A DNA stretch of 64,000 nt from Thioclava sp. GXIMD2076 (GTDB lineage Bacteria; Pseudomonadota; Alphaproteobacteria; Rhodobacterales; Rhodobacteraceae): assembly GCF_037949795.1 (NCBI RefSeq), contig NZ_CP149932.1, forward strand, positions 2,668,501-2,732,500, read 5' to 3'. The position numbers and the translations under genes are program-made. The notes below the pieces were generated by a model. It was not told the origin of the DNA. It worked only from the letters and a program-made list of their open reading frames with translations, and made no database searches. Positions 46,988-56,013 of the stretch are shown here, in pieces (the stretch's first letter is position 1; the number at the start of each line of letters is the position of its first letter).

Positions 46988-47634
46988 GCACGCCCGACGA
47001 CGATGCCGAGCGCAAGATGCGCTTCCTGTTCCAGATCCGCTCGCGCGGTGTGACCGATGCTGCCGTGCTCAAGGTGATGGAACGGATCGACCGCGGGAAG
47101 TTCGTGCGCGGCATCTTTGCGGGACGCGCCTATGAGGACATGCCGCTGCCGATCAGCTGCGGCCAGACCATCAGCCAGCCCTCCATCGTCGGGTTGATGA
47201 CACAGGCGCTCGAGATCGGGCCGCGCGACACGGTGCTGGAGGTCGGCACAGGCTCGGGCTATCAGGCCGCGATCCTCTCGGGTCTGGCGCGCCGCGTCTA
47301 TACGGTCGACCGCTACAAACAGCTGATCCGCGATGCCGAGGATGTGTTCCGCGCGCTCGATCTGTCCAATATCGTGGCCTTGGCGGGTGATGGCAGCTTC
47401 GGTCTGCCCGATCAGGCCCCGTTCGACCGCATCATCGTGACGGCCGCCGCCGAAGACCCTCCGGGTCCGCTCTTGTCGCAGCTGAAACCGGGCGGTATCA
47501 TGGTGTTGCCCGTGGGCCAGTCCGACACCGTGCAGAGCCTGATCCGTGTGCGCCGCCTCGAAACCGGCTTCGATTACGAGGAGCTACGCTCGGTCCGCTT
47601 CGTGCCGCTGGTCGAAGGGCTGGCAAACGAGTGA
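46984..47634 (+). CDS. pcm: Protein-L-isoaspartate O-methyltransferase
   Basis: Repairs aged proteins by SAM-dependent methylation of isoaspartyl residues. At 216 residues it has the SAM motif [16 protein letters not shown] near residue 81, the substrate loop [19 protein letters not shown] near 55 and [14 protein letters not shown] near 143. It is coupled to surE by an ATGA overlap and precedes the NlpD-like lipoprotein gene by 89 bases, forming the conserved survival/cell-wall cluster. Confidence 0.95.
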   Translation: MSTPDDDAERKMRFLFQIRSRGVTDAAVLKVMERIDRGKFVRGIFAGRAYEDMPLPISCGQTISQPSIVGLMTQALEIGPRDTVLEVGTGSGYQAAILSGLARRVYTVDRYKQLIRDAEDVFRALDLSNIVALAGDGSFGLPDQAPFDRIIVTAAAEDPPGPLLSQLKPGGIMVLPVGQSDTVQSLIRVRRLETGFDYEELRSVRFVPLVEGLANE

Positions 47635-47723
47635 TGCCGGAACGGGTTGCGGTTCCCGCCCCAGTGTCTACAACAGCTAAAAAGGGCCCGACAGGGGCAG
47701 GAACCAAAGAGGAAAGAGCGCCG

Positions 47724-48923
47724 ATGACTTCTTACAGACGCCCCCGTCTTGCAACCTTCCTGATGATGGGCTGTGCTGCGGCCGCGCTGTCTGCCTGTAT
47801 GCCATCGGGCTTCGATCCCGACCTGCGGAAATATTCCCAGATCGGCTTCGATACCACCGATGCGGCGCAACGGGCCACCGCCCCGCGCCCGCAATCCGAC
47901 AATCGTGGCATCATCTCCTATCCCACCTATCAGGTGGCCGTCGCCAGTCGCGGCGATACCGTGGCAAGCGTGGCCGCGCGCGTGGGTGTGAACGCCAATG
48001 ATCTAGCGCGCTACAATGCCATTGGCACCTCCACCACGCTCAATCAGGGCGCGGTTCTTGTGCTACCGAGCCGCGTGCAGGAACCGGTCGGGACCGGCTC
48101 CTATACCGGTGCCACCACCGCAAGCGGTGCCGAGAATATCGACATCACCTCTCTTGCCTCCAATGCCATCGACCGCTCGCAAGCGTCTGGCGCGACCACT
48201 CCGGCGGCCGCCCCCGCAGCCAGCAAACCGGTTGCAGGCAAACCCGCAGGCCCCGAACCCGTCCGTCACCGCGTGGCCCGTGGCGAGACCGCCTATTCCA
48301 TCGCGCGCTATTACGACATCCCTGTCAAATCATTGGCCGACTGGAACGGGTTGCCCTCGGATATGAGCGTCCATGAGGGCCAGTATCTGCTGATCCCCAC
48401 TGCCCTTCCTGCCACGGGCAAGGTCACCACCAGCCAACCCGGTCAGGGCAGCGCCACGCCCACGCCGCCTTCGGCGGCAGAGCCGCTGCCGCAGCAGAGC
48501 ACAAAACCGGCATCGGCGCCGGTAGATACCTCCTCCGTGCCCAATCTGAGCAAGCAGGTCAGCGCCTCCAATTCGGCGAAACTGCTGATGCCGGTCAGCG
48601 GCTCGATCATCCGCCCCTATGTGAAGAAGAAGAACGACGGGGTCGATATCTCGGCGGCAGCCGGCACCCCCGTGAAAGCCGCAGCCGATGGCACGGTGGC
48701 CGCAATCACCAAAGATACCGATCAGGTGCCGATCCTTGTGCTGCGCCATGCGGACGGCCTGCTGACCGTCTATGCCAATATCGACAATATCTCCGTCCAG
48801 AAAGATGGCACCGTCAAGCGCGGCCAGACCATCGCAAAAGTCCGCAACAGCAATCCGGGCTTTGTGCATTTCGAGGTCAGGCAAGGCTATGAGAGCGTCG
48901 ATCCGATGCCGTATCTGCAATAA
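47724..48923 (+). CDS. nlpD: NlpD-like LysM/M23 lipoprotein, murein hydrolase activator
   Basis: Outer-membrane lipoprotein of 399 residues that probably activates cell-division amidases. The lipobox is ALSAC (Cys near residue 25). Two LysM peptidoglycan-binding repeats lie near 68-115 (VASRGDTVASVAARVGV) and 180-225 (HRVARGETAYSIARYYDI), followed by Pro/Thr-rich linkers and an M23 domain from about 285. In M23 the first zinc ligand is changed (KNDGVDIS instead of H-x3-D) and the HxH pair reads FVHFEVR, so it is likely catalytically dead, as in NlpD/EnvC. ATG 47724 follows AGAGGAAAGAG. It closes the surE-pcm-nlpD cluster. Confidence 0.92.
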   Translation: MTSYRRPRLATFLMMGCAAAALSACMPSGFDPDLRKYSQIGFDTTDAAQRATAPRPQSDNRGIISYPTYQVAVASRGDTVASVAARVGVNANDLARYNAIGTSTTLNQGAVLVLPSRVQEPVGTGSYTGATTASGAENIDITSLASNAIDRSQASGATTPAAAPAASKPVAGKPAGPEPVRHRVARGETAYSIARYYDIPVKSLADWNGLPSDMSVHEGQYLLIPTALPATGKVTTSQPGQGSATPTPPSAAEPLPQQSTKPASAPVDTSSVPNLSKQVSASNSAKLLMPVSGSIIRPYVKKKNDGVDISAAAGTPVKAAADGTVAAITKDTDQVPILVLRHADGLLTVYANIDNISVQKDGTVKRGQTIAKVRNSNPGFVHFEVRQGYESVDPMPYLQ

Positions 48924-48925
48924 GA

Positions 48926-48949
48926 AAAGGGGCCTCTTGGCCCCTTTTC
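48926..48949. terminator. Bidirectional terminator, nlpD and moxR
   Basis: AAAAGGGGCC and GGCCCCTTTT pair perfectly around TCTT, two bases after the nlpD stop and 12 before the convergent moxR stop. Confidence 0.9.
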
Positions 48950-48961
48950 CATATTCACCCG

Positions 48962-49801
48962 CTACCGCCTACCCCTTGCGGCAAAGGCCAGCCGCTCGAA
49001 GAGATGCACATCCTGTTCGTTCTTCAGAAGCGCCCCATGCAGTTTGGGCAGCAGGCTTACCCCGTCCGATTTCAGATCCTCCGGCGCAAGATCCTCGATC
49101 AGCAGGAGCTTGATCCAGTCGAGCACCTCCGAGGTGGAGGGCTTCTTCTTCAGACCGGGCGTCTCGCGGATCTCGTAGAACCGCGTCAGCGCCTCGGCCA
49201 GAAGCTTGGGCTTGATCTGCGGGAAATGCACCTCGACGATTCTGGCCAGCACTTCGGGCTCGGGAAAGCGGATATAGTGGAAGAAACAGCGCCTCAGGAA
49301 AGCGTCGGGCAGCTCCTTCTCGTTATTGGAGGTGATGATGACCACGGGGCGGTGGGTCGCGCGAATGGTCTCGCCCGTCTCGTAGACATGGAACTCCATC
49401 CGGTCGAGCTCCTGCAGGAGGTCGTTCGGGAACTCGATATCAGCCTTGTCGATCTCGTCGATCAGCAGCACGCAGCGCTCGGACGCGGTGAAAGCCTGCC
49501 AGATCTTGCCGCGGCGGATGTAATGGCCGATCTCGCTGACCTTGGGATCGCCCAGCTGGCTATCACGCAACCGCGAGACCGCATCGTATTCATAAAGCCC
49601 CTGCTGCGCCCGGGTCGTGGATTTGATCCCCCACTCGATCATCTCCATCCCCAGCGCCTGCGCCACCTGTCGCGCCAGTTCGGTCTTGCCGGTGCCGGGC
49701 TCGCCCTTGACCAGCAATGGCCGCTCCAGCGCCACCGCCGCATTGACCGCCACCGTCAGGTCGGTCGGCGCGATATAGCTGTCGGTCGATTGGAATTGCA
49801 T
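48962..49801 (-). CDS. MoxR-family AAA+ ATPase
   Basis: Chaperone-like ATPase of 279 residues. Walker A is GEPGTGKTELA near residue 36, Walker B CVLLIDEIDKAD near 104, and sensor 1 ITSNNEKELPDAFLRRCFF near 145. ATG 49801 is preferred over 49828 because GGGAG precedes it. MoxR proteins normally work with a von Willebrand factor A protein, commonly encoded next to them; none is adjacent here, since this gene is bounded by the nlpD terminator on one side and dksA on the other. Its client is unknown. Confidence 0.92.
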   Translation of the reverse strand: MQFQSTDSYIAPTDLTVAVNAAVALERPLLVKGEPGTGKTELARQVAQALGMEMIEWGIKSTTRAQQGLYEYDAVSRLRDSQLGDPKVSEIGHYIRRGKIWQAFTASERCVLLIDEIDKADIEFPNDLLQELDRMEFHVYETGETIRATHRPVVIITSNNEKELPDAFLRRCFFHYIRFPEPEVLARIVEVHFPQIKPKLLAEALTRFYEIRETPGLKKKPSTSEVLDWIKLLLIEDLAPEDLKSDGVSLLPKLHGALLKNEQDVHLFERLAFAARGRR

Positions 49802-50031
49802 GACAAATCTCCCTTTGCCTGCGCCCATTAAGCCTCAAACGGCTACCTTTACGCCATAGCGAAAAGAGCCGTTGCATAAAAATCAGGCACCGCCCCTAAA
49901 CTAAGCATCGAACCCCGCTAGAACGTGACAAACTGTCTCGGGTCGGGTATTCGGGCGGCGTGGAATCGTGCATCCAGCAAGGCACGAACACACAACTACC
50001 CAAAGGGTCAGGCACCATAGAAAGGCCAGTC

Positions 50032-50454
50032 ATGAAACCCGAAATCTTTCTTCCGGATGATTACCGCCCGGCTGAAGACGAGCCGTTCATGAACGATCGT
50101 CAACTGGAATATTTCCGTCGCAAACTCAACGATTGGAAGCACGAGCTTTTGGCACAATCCGCCGAAACGCTTGAAGGTCTCTCGGAATCCGCAAGATCTG
50201 TTCCCGATGTCGCGGACCGCGCCTCGGAAGAAACCGACCGCGCCCTTGAGCTGCGCACCCGTGACCGTCAGCGCAAGCTGGTGGTGAAGATCGACGCGGC
50301 GCTGCGCCGTATCGATGAAGGTGAATTCGGCTATTGCGAGAAAACCGGCGAGCCGATCTCGCTGCGTCGTCTGGATGCGCGACCGATCGCCACCATGACG
50401 CTGGAAGCGCAGGAGCGCCACGAGCGCCGTGAGCGGGTTCATCGCGACGACTGA
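50032..50454 (+). CDS. dksA: RNA polymerase-binding transcription factor DksA
   Basis: Binds the RNA polymerase secondary channel and, with ppGpp, adjusts rRNA and amino-acid promoters. The 140-residue protein has the coiled coil (about 20-100) with tip DVADRASEE near 63, and the globular end with YCEKTGEPISLRRLDARPIA near 105. Only one of the four zinc-finger cysteines remains, as described for the Rhodobacter-type DksA, which works without zinc. ATG 50032 follows AAAGG; the frame to 49960 is not supported. Monocistronic, ending in a terminator. Confidence 0.95.
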   Translation: MKPEIFLPDDYRPAEDEPFMNDRQLEYFRRKLNDWKHELLAQSAETLEGLSESARSVPDVADRASEETDRALELRTRDRQRKLVVKIDAALRRIDEGEFGYCEKTGEPISLRRLDARPIATMTLEAQERHERRERVHRDD

Positions 50455-50457
50455 TTG

Positions 50458-50482
50458 ACGTAGGCTCTGCCTGCGTTTTTTT
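50458..50482 (+). terminator. Intrinsic terminator of dksA
   Basis: ACGTAGGC and GCCTGCGT pair (one G-T) around TCT and run into a long T tract, four bases after the dksA stop. Confidence 0.9.
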
Positions 50483-50612
50483 GTGTTTTTCATTCGCATG
50501 CCACTGGCTGTGGTTTTTGGCATTGCGGGTCTTTGGTTAATGTTGTCTGAGTATATGCACCCCGGCATGGATCCTCCATGCCGGTGGTCGCATTTTTACG
50601 GGCGAGGTTTCC

Positions 50613-51791
50613 ATGCTGGTCGGCAGAGAGTTCACCATTCTCGGGGCGGGTATCTCCGGCTTGGCGCTTGCACGCGCGCTTGCCATGCATGGTGCGCGGG
50701 TCACCGTGCTCGAACAATCGCCCGAGCTGGGTGAGGTCGGTGCGGGCATCCAGATCTCTCCCAACGGAATGAAGGTGCTGGACGCGCTGGGGCTCGGAAC
50801 GGAGCTGGCGGCCACGAGCCCCCGTCTGAAGGCGGTCGAGCTGCTAAATGGCGAAACCGGCGAGCCGGTGACGCGGCTCGATATGGCCATGCGCCGCCCC
50901 AATGCGCCCTATTATTTCGTCCGTCGTCCCGAGCTGATTGCGCTTTTGGCCGGAGGCGCGCGCGATGCAGGGGTCGAGATCCGGCTGGACCAGAGGATCG
51001 AGGCCGTCGAGATCACCGATGACGGTCCGGTCCTGACCTTCGAAGATGGCGCCACCTCCCGCCCCGGCACGGTGCTGGGCGCGGATGGGCTGCATTCCAA
51101 GCTGCGCGGGGCGCTCAATGGCGAGGCCAAACCCTTCTTCACCAATCAGGTCGCATGGCGCGCCATGGTCCCGATGCCCCGTGCCGAGCCACCCGTGGCC
51201 CGCGTGTTCATGGGGGCCAAAAAACATATCGTCAGCTACCCACTCTCGAATGGCATGCGCAATATCGTGGCTGTCGAGGAGCGCAGTCGCTGGGCCGAGG
51301 AAGGCTGGCATATCCGCGATGATGCGATGACGCTACGTGTTGCCTTCCAGGAGTTCTGCCCCGAGGTGCGCGGCTGGCTCGAACAGGTCGAGGACCCCTA
51401 TCTCTGGGGACTGTTCCGCCATCCCGTGGCCCGCCGCTGGTTCGGCCCGAATTGCGCGATCCTTGGCGATGCCGCCCATCCGACCCTGCCCTTCCTGGCC
51501 CAGGGAGCGAATATGGCGCTGGAGGATGCGTGGATCCTGGCACAGGCGCTGGCGCTGCATGGCGAGGACGAGGTGGGCTTTGCCGCCTACCAGACCGCCC
51601 GCCGCGAGCGCAGCAGCGAGATCGTGGAGGCCGCCAACAAGAACGCGCGCAACTACCATCTCTCGGGCCTGCCGCGTGTGGTGGGCCATCTGGGGATGCG
51701 CGCGCTCTCGAAATTCGCGCCCGATCTGCTGATCGGAAAATATGACTGGATCTACAATTACGATGCCCGCACCATCCTGCAGACCGATTGA
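50613..51791 (+). CDS. FAD-dependent aromatic monooxygenase
   Basis: Flavoprotein hydroxylase of 392 residues, similar to salicylate or 3-hydroxybenzoate 6-hydroxylases. Motifs: GxGxxG in FTILGAGISGLALARAL near residue 7, the DG segment VLGADGLHSKLRG near 150 and the second FAD motif AILGDAAHPTLPFLAQGANM near 283. GGGCGAGGTTTCC precedes ATG 50613. It is a single gene between dksA and rnd with no aromatic-degradation neighbours, so the substrate is unknown. The family also includes ubiquinone hydroxylases, but those have different C-terminal motifs. Confidence 0.88.
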   Translation: MLVGREFTILGAGISGLALARALAMHGARVTVLEQSPELGEVGAGIQISPNGMKVLDALGLGTELAATSPRLKAVELLNGETGEPVTRLDMAMRRPNAPYYFVRRPELIALLAGGARDAGVEIRLDQRIEAVEITDDGPVLTFEDGATSRPGTVLGADGLHSKLRGALNGEAKPFFTNQVAWRAMVPMPRAEPPVARVFMGAKKHIVSYPLSNGMRNIVAVEERSRWAEEGWHIRDDAMTLRVAFQEFCPEVRGWLEQVEDPYLWGLFRHPVARRWFGPNCAILGDAAHPTLPFLAQGANMALEDAWILAQALALHGEDEVGFAAYQTARRERSSEIVEAANKNARNYHLSGLPRVVGHLGMRALSKFAPDLLIGKYDWIYNYDARTILQTD

Positions 51792-51914
51792 AAAGCGCGG
51801 CGTTGCAGGCCCGCTTTGGCGGCCATGCACCCGCGCGCTCTTTCCAAAGCCGATCTGCGGAGCTAAAGACAAAGTGACAGCGGGATGACCCCGCGCAACT
51901 TGACAAGGCCTGCT

Positions 51915-53078
51915 ATGGATATGATTACGACCACCGAAGCGCTTGCGGTCATCTGCGAGAAGGCGAAGGCGGAACCCTATGTGACGCTGGATACCGAATT
52001 TCTGCGCGAGCGCACCTATTGGTCGAAGCTCTGCCTTGTCCAGATGGCGTTGCCAAGTCATGACGGTGTCGAGGGCGAGGCGGTCCTGATCGATCCATTG
52101 GCCAAGGGCATCTCGCTCGAGCCGCTCTATGAGCTCTTCCGCCACAAGGAAACCGTGAAGGTCTTCCATGCTGCGCGTCAGGATCTGGAGATCTTCTTCA
52201 CCGATGCGCAGGTCTTCCCCGATCCGCTCTTCGATACGCAGGTTGCGGCAATGGTCTGCGGCTTTGGCGAACAGGTGGGCTACGAGACGCTGGTGCGCAA
52301 GATCGCCAAACAATCGCTCGACAAGACCTCGCGCTTCACCGACTGGTCACGCCGCCCGCTCACTCCCGCACAGCAGAAATACGCGATTGCCGATGTTACC
52401 CATCTGCGCGTGATCTACGAATATCTGGCCAAGCAGCTGAAGAAATCGGGCCGCGCCCCTTGGGTCGAGGAAGAGGTGGGTATTCTCCTTAACCCCGAGA
52501 CCTATATCACCCGCCCCGAGGAAGCCTGGCTGCGCGTGAAGACCCGCACCCATTCTGGTAAATTCCTCTCGGTCGTACGCGAGCTGGCACGCTTCCGGGA
52601 AGGGTTCGCGCAGAACCGCAATATTCCGCGCTCGCGTATCTTCAAGGACGACGCCTTGCTGGAGCTGGCCTCCACCAAGCCCGTGAGCCTCGACGATCTG
52701 GGCAAATCGCGGCTCCTGCTGCGCGAGGCCCGCAAGGGCGAGATCGCCGAGGGGATCATCACCGCCGTGAAGGAAGGGCTGGCCGTGCCCGCCGACAAAA
52801 TGCCCAAGGTGCAGAGCGACAGCGATCATCTGCAGGTCGACTCGGCGCTGGCCGATCTGTTGCGCGTGCTTTTGAAGGCGAAATCCAATCAGACGGGCGT
52901 CGCGCCCAAGCTGATCGCCTCCTCGCATGATCTGGATGCGATCGCCGCCGGCAAGCGTGATGTGCCCGCCCTCTCGGGCTGGCGTCGCGAGGTCTTTGGC
53001 GAGGACGCGATCCGTTTGTCCGAGGGCAAGATCGCGCTCTCGGCAGAGAATGGCGATATCAAGCTGATCACGCTGTAA
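51915..53078 (+). CDS. rnd: Ribonuclease D
   Basis: 3'-to-5' exoribonuclease that trims tRNA and other stable RNAs. The 387-residue protein has the DEDD exonuclease motifs: TLDTEFLRERTYW (D, E) near residue 23, HAARQDLEIF (D) near 86, FDTQVAAMV near 103 and YAIADVTHLRVIYEYL (Y, D) near 155. One HRDC domain lies near 210-290, with a further helical C-terminal part. ATG 51915 fits the homology; ten earlier in-frame codons are possible but have no ribosome site. It ends in a terminator. Confidence 0.95.
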   Translation: MDMITTTEALAVICEKAKAEPYVTLDTEFLRERTYWSKLCLVQMALPSHDGVEGEAVLIDPLAKGISLEPLYELFRHKETVKVFHAARQDLEIFFTDAQVFPDPLFDTQVAAMVCGFGEQVGYETLVRKIAKQSLDKTSRFTDWSRRPLTPAQQKYAIADVTHLRVIYEYLAKQLKKSGRAPWVEEEVGILLNPETYITRPEEAWLRVKTRTHSGKFLSVVRELARFREGFAQNRNIPRSRIFKDDALLELASTKPVSLDDLGKSRLLLREARKGEIAEGIITAVKEGLAVPADKMPKVQSDSDHLQVDSALADLLRVLLKAKSNQTGVAPKLIASSHDLDAIAAGKRDVPALSGWRREVFGEDAIRLSEGKIALSAENGDIKLITL

Positions 53079-53101
53079 CGCGTCACATTGTGATACAGAC
53101 G

Positions 53102-53127
53102 GGCGCGGCCACTGGCTGCGCCTTTTT
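53102..53127 (+). terminator. Intrinsic terminator of rnd
   Basis: GGCGCGGCC and GGCTGCGCC (one G-T pair) around ACT, followed by TTTTT, 23 bases after the rnd stop and just before the convergent LysE gene's stop. Confidence 0.85.
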
Positions 53128-53134
53128 CATGCGG

Positions 53135-53740
53135 TTAGCCGCGCGATAGGATCAGATGCAGGCCGGCGGCAGCAAAGACGGCCGCGAGGCTACGCTCGAT
53201 CCAGCGCCGCGCGCGCAGATAGGTCCGCGCGACGGCCCCCTGCGAGAAGCCCCAAGCATAGCCGAAATTCACGCAGATACCGATGGCCGCGCAGCCTGCA
53301 AACAGCGCGGCCATCTCGGCCCCGCCTGCCCCTTCGGGCAGCCCGAGGGCAAAAGTCGCGGCCCAGCCGAGGATCGCTTTGGGATTGGTCAGATGCAGCA
53401 ACAGCCCGCGCCGATAGGCGGCCGCGGGGGACTGTCCGCGACCCGCTGCTGGCGGCGGACACGAGGCCGAGCGCAGAGATTTCCATGCCAGATACATCAG
53501 ATAGAGCCCGCCTGCGAGTTTGAGCAGCCAGATGAGCTGGACGAGAGACAAAAGCAGCGCCCCCATCCCGAGCGCGGTCAGCCCCGCCCAGATCAGGCTG
53601 CCACTGACCACCCCTGACGCCAGGGCCAGCGCGGGTCTGCGCCCCGAAGCCATTGCGGTGCCCAAGATGGCAAGCGTGCTGGGACCGGGGCTGGCGACGG
53701 CCAGAAAATAGGCGAGATAGGCGATCAAGAGATGCGACAT
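53135..53740 (-). CDS. LysE/RhtB-family exporter
   Basis: Inner-membrane amino-acid or metabolite exporter, 201 residues, about six helices. YFLAVASPGPSTLAILGTAMASGRR near residue 11 is the family signature and LLHLTNPKAILGWAATF near 118 the NPK segment. The ribosome site AGGAGG sits in the 3' arm of a terminator-like hairpin whose T-run touches the start codon, so its expression is probably low or conditional. It is the second LysE-type gene in the window (26807); the two are not close copies. Confidence 0.9.
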   Translation of the reverse strand: MSHLLIAYLAYFLAVASPGPSTLAILGTAMASGRRPALALASGVVSGSLIWAGLTALGMGALLLSLVQLIWLLKLAGGLYLMYLAWKSLRSASCPPPAAGRGQSPAAAYRRGLLLHLTNPKAILGWAATFALGLPEGAGGAEMAALFAGCAAIGICVNFGYAWGFSQGAVARTYLRARRWIERSLAAVFAAAGLHLILSRG

Positions 53741-53741
53741 G

Positions 53742-53770
53742 AAAAAGCCTCCTGCGGATTACAGGAGGCT
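53742..53770 (-). terminator. Terminator/attenuator holding the LysE ribosome binding site
   Basis: On the minus strand AGCCTCCTG, seven loop bases and CAGGAGGCT form a perfect nine-base stem followed by TTTTTC and then the ATG of the LysE gene. It lies 27 bases after the lipoprotein stop and so can end that transcript, while masking AGGAGG of the next gene. Confidence 0.7.
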
Positions 53771-53797
53771 AATCGCAACCGTTGCGTCTGGCAAAGG

Positions 53798-54292
53798 TTA
53801 TCGGCTGGCGCTGCGGCTATTGGTGGCGGCCACCACGGTCACCTTGCGCACATCGGCCAGTTTGAAATTGTCGATATAGGCGGCGGCGGTCACCTGACGC
53901 GAGCTGACCGTGCCTGCGCGGGTCGCCTCGGGGCTGCCAGCGGCCGGCGGGAAGCCCACCAGCGTATAACGCACCTCTCCGTTTACAGGGCGTCCGTCAT
54001 TCTCGGCGATCAGACCGATATTCCACCAGCCTTGGGTCGGCGGCAGGGCCGTTACTTCAACAATGGCTCCACCGGAGGTTTTCCGGATGGACAATGCGGT
54101 GACTTCAGCAATCACACTACGATTATCCGCAAGAGCGGCCTCATAGCCCCCCTTGGGCGCGAGCGTAGGCGTGGTTTTCTCTTCGGTCGAAGACCCGAAC
54201 CAGTTCCACGGATTCATGCGGCTTTCGCGGAGGCTGCCACAGGCAGAAAGCGCCAGCACAATGGCAAGCGAAGCAAGGAACGGTTTTCTCAT
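53798..54292 (-). CDS. Small outer-membrane lipoprotein, function unknown
   Basis: Lipoprotein of 164 residues: signal MRKPFLASLAIVLALSAC with lipobox LSAC, Cys near residue 18. After NPWNWFGSS it has no recognised domain; the mature part alternates short beta strands (VIAEVTALSIRK, EVRYTLVGFPP, VRKVTVVAATNS). An NPWNWFG-type stretch is common in small lipoproteins of this order, by recollection only. ATG 54292 has GGAGA upstream; the longer frame to 54775 overlaps sufE and is rejected. Divergent from sufE. Confidence 0.85.
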   Translation of the reverse strand: MRKPFLASLAIVLALSACGSLRESRMNPWNWFGSSTEEKTTPTLAPKGGYEAALADNRSVIAEVTALSIRKTSGGAIVEVTALPPTQGWWNIGLIAENDGRPVNGEVRYTLVGFPPAAGSPEATRAGTVSSRQVTAAAYIDNFKLADVRKVTVVAATNSRSASR

Positions 54293-54415
54293 GGTCTCTC
54301 CGGCACTTGATCTTCTTTTCCCTAGCCTATTGCACCGGCTTTGAAAAGGCGGCTCTGGACCCTTGGCAGGCTTGGGTCTAGGTATTGGCCAAGAAACAAG
54401 CCGCGGAGTGGAAAA

Positions 54416-54844
54416 ATGGCCAGCGAAGCATTCGAGGAAATCGCCGATACATTCGAATTTCTGGACGATTGGGAAGATCGCTACCGCCATGTGATCGAAT
54501 TGGGCAAGGAATTGCCGCCACTTGACGATGCCGTGAAGGTGCCTGCCACCAAGGTCGAGGGCTGTGCCAGCCAGGTGTGGCTCCTGCCGCGGATCGAGGG
54601 GACCGGCCCGCAGGCGCGCTTTGCTTTTGATGGCGAGTCGGATGCGATGATCGTGCAGGGCCTGATCGCAATCCTGCATGCGCTCTATTCCGGTCTGACC
54701 GTGACCGAAGTCACGGCAACCGATGCCGAGGCCGAACTGGCGCGGCTGGGCCTGAACGACCACCTCTCGGCGCAACGCTCGAACGGACTGCGGGCGATGG
54801 TCGAACGTATCCGCCTGCTGGCGGCAGAAGCGGCGGCCGCATAA
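54416..54844 (+). CDS. sufE: Cysteine desulfuration protein SufE
   Basis: Accepts sulfur from the desulfurase SufS as a persulfide and passes it to the SufBCD scaffold for iron-sulfur cluster assembly. The 142-residue protein has the acceptor cysteine C50 in KVEGCASQVWL. The C-terminal LRAMVERIRLLAAEA helix is standard. ATG 54416 follows GGAGTGGAAAA; a start at 54341 is unlikely. It is alone here; other suf genes are not in the window. Confidence 0.94.
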   Translation: MASEAFEEIADTFEFLDDWEDRYRHVIELGKELPPLDDAVKVPATKVEGCASQVWLLPRIEGTGPQARFAFDGESDAMIVQGLIAILHALYSGLTVTEVTATDAEAELARLGLNDHLSAQRSNGLRAMVERIRLLAAEAAAA

Positions 54845-54866
54845 GGCCGCCGCAAGGCACAGGCGG

Positions 54867-55214
54867 TTACTTGACCGCCGCCACCACGATCACCTCGACC
54901 AGATATTCCGGCGCGGCCAGTTTCGATTCGCCGGTTGCACGCGCGGGTGTATGGCCCTGGGCAACCCAGGCATCCCAAACGCTATTCATCTCGGCGAAAT
55001 CGGCCATATCGGCCAGCCAGATCTGCGTCGAGAGGATATGTTCCTTATCCGAGCCCGCTTCGGCCAGAAGGCGGTCCACCTCGGCCAGCGCATCGCGCGT
55101 CTGGTCTGCGACGGATTTGCCCGGCGTGCCGACCTGCCCCGCCAGATAGACGGTGCCGTTATGCACCACGGCTTCGCTCATACGCGCGCCGGTGCCGATA
55201 CGTTTGATAGTCAT
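54867..55214 (-). CDS. RidA/YjgF-family protein, probable enamine/imine deaminase
   Basis: Trimeric cytosolic protein of 115 residues. RidA members hydrolyse reactive 2-aminoacrylate and related imines to keto acids and ammonia. The arginine expected at the active site is in TPARATGESKLAAPEYLVEV near residue 92-97, with the C-terminal EVIVVAAVK strand. The N-terminus MTIKRIGTGARMSEAVVHNG and TQIWLADMADF fit one of the Rid subgroups other than archetypal RidA, so activity is less certain. It is convergent with sufE. Confidence 0.88.
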   Translation of the reverse strand: MTIKRIGTGARMSEAVVHNGTVYLAGQVGTPGKSVADQTRDALAEVDRLLAEAGSDKEHILSTQIWLADMADFAEMNSVWDAWVAQGHTPARATGESKLAAPEYLVEVIVVAAVK

Positions 55215-55296
55215 GGGGAAGCCTCTTCCACTGTTGTCACGAGGCAGGGTGCGGCCCTGCCCTCGCACGCTCTATGAGTGGGATTGGCGCGCCCGT

Positions 55297-56013
55297 CTAG
55301 CGTTTATGGATCACCGCCACCTGATCGGCGCGTTTTTTGTGATAGCGTGCGGTAAACATGAAGCAGCCGGAAATCTGCGGTGCGAGACGGGTGAATTCTG
55401 CCTCGATCTGCGGATCGTTATGCTCGAATTTGCGGCCCTCGGAGAAGCCACGGAACAGAGCCGCCGTCTTGGTGATCCCGTCCTTTTCATAGGGTGGCGG
55501 CTGCCAGCGTAGATCCTCGATGATATAGAGCCCACCGGAGGCCAATTTGGGAAAGAGCTCCAGAAAGGCGTTCTGCTGGTGATGGGACGCGTGGCTCGCA
55601 TCGTCGATGATGATATCGAGTTCCGGCAAGAGATCTCCAGCCCTACGGATGTTCTCGCGCAAATCCATATCACAGCGATGGAAATGGAAGCGCGGATCCT
55701 CGAACCAGCCGAAATCCGACACATCCAGCCCGTGGATCTGCGCCATCGAGAAGAACTCGAGCCACATCCGGATCGACGGGAGATCGGTGGTCGTCCGGTC
55801 CGCGCTCTTGCCATGTTCCGGCCCACCGATCTGCAAACCCATCTCGAGGAAATTGATCGGCCGGTCGCGATAGGGGTGGAAGAGCATGTGGTAGAGTTCG
55901 CTATAGCGATGCTTTATCGTACCCTTATCCGACCCGAACCTGTCTGCAAGATCGGTCAGGTTTGCGGGATTGAGCGTCACCGCCCCGATCCGCGAAATAA
56001 ATCCCATTTCCAT
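55297..56013 (-). CDS. Class I SAM-dependent methyltransferase-like protein (CmcI/macrocin type)
   Basis: Protein of 238 residues with a Rossmann methyltransferase fold. LADRFGSDKGTIKHRYSELYH near residue 20 and NFLEMGLQIGGPEH (SAM loop) near 55, then DIIIDDASHASHHQQNAFLELF near 142 and GGLYIIEDLRWQPPP near 170, match the group containing macrocin O-methyltransferase and cephalosporin hydroxylase. These often modify polysaccharides or lipids, but the substrate here is unknown. GGGGAGAG precedes ATG 56013; the frame up to 56280 runs through the tRNA-Gly gene and is rejected. A lone gene between ridA and tRNA-Gly. Confidence 0.82.
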   Translation of the reverse strand: MEMGFISRIGAVTLNPANLTDLADRFGSDKGTIKHRYSELYHMLFHPYRDRPINFLEMGLQIGGPEHGKSADRTTTDLPSIRMWLEFFSMAQIHGLDVSDFGWFEDPRFHFHRCDMDLRENIRRAGDLLPELDIIIDDASHASHHQQNAFLELFPKLASGGLYIIEDLRWQPPPYEKDGITKTAALFRGFSEGRKFEHNDPQIEAEFTRLAPQISGCFMFTARYHKKRADQVAVIHKR

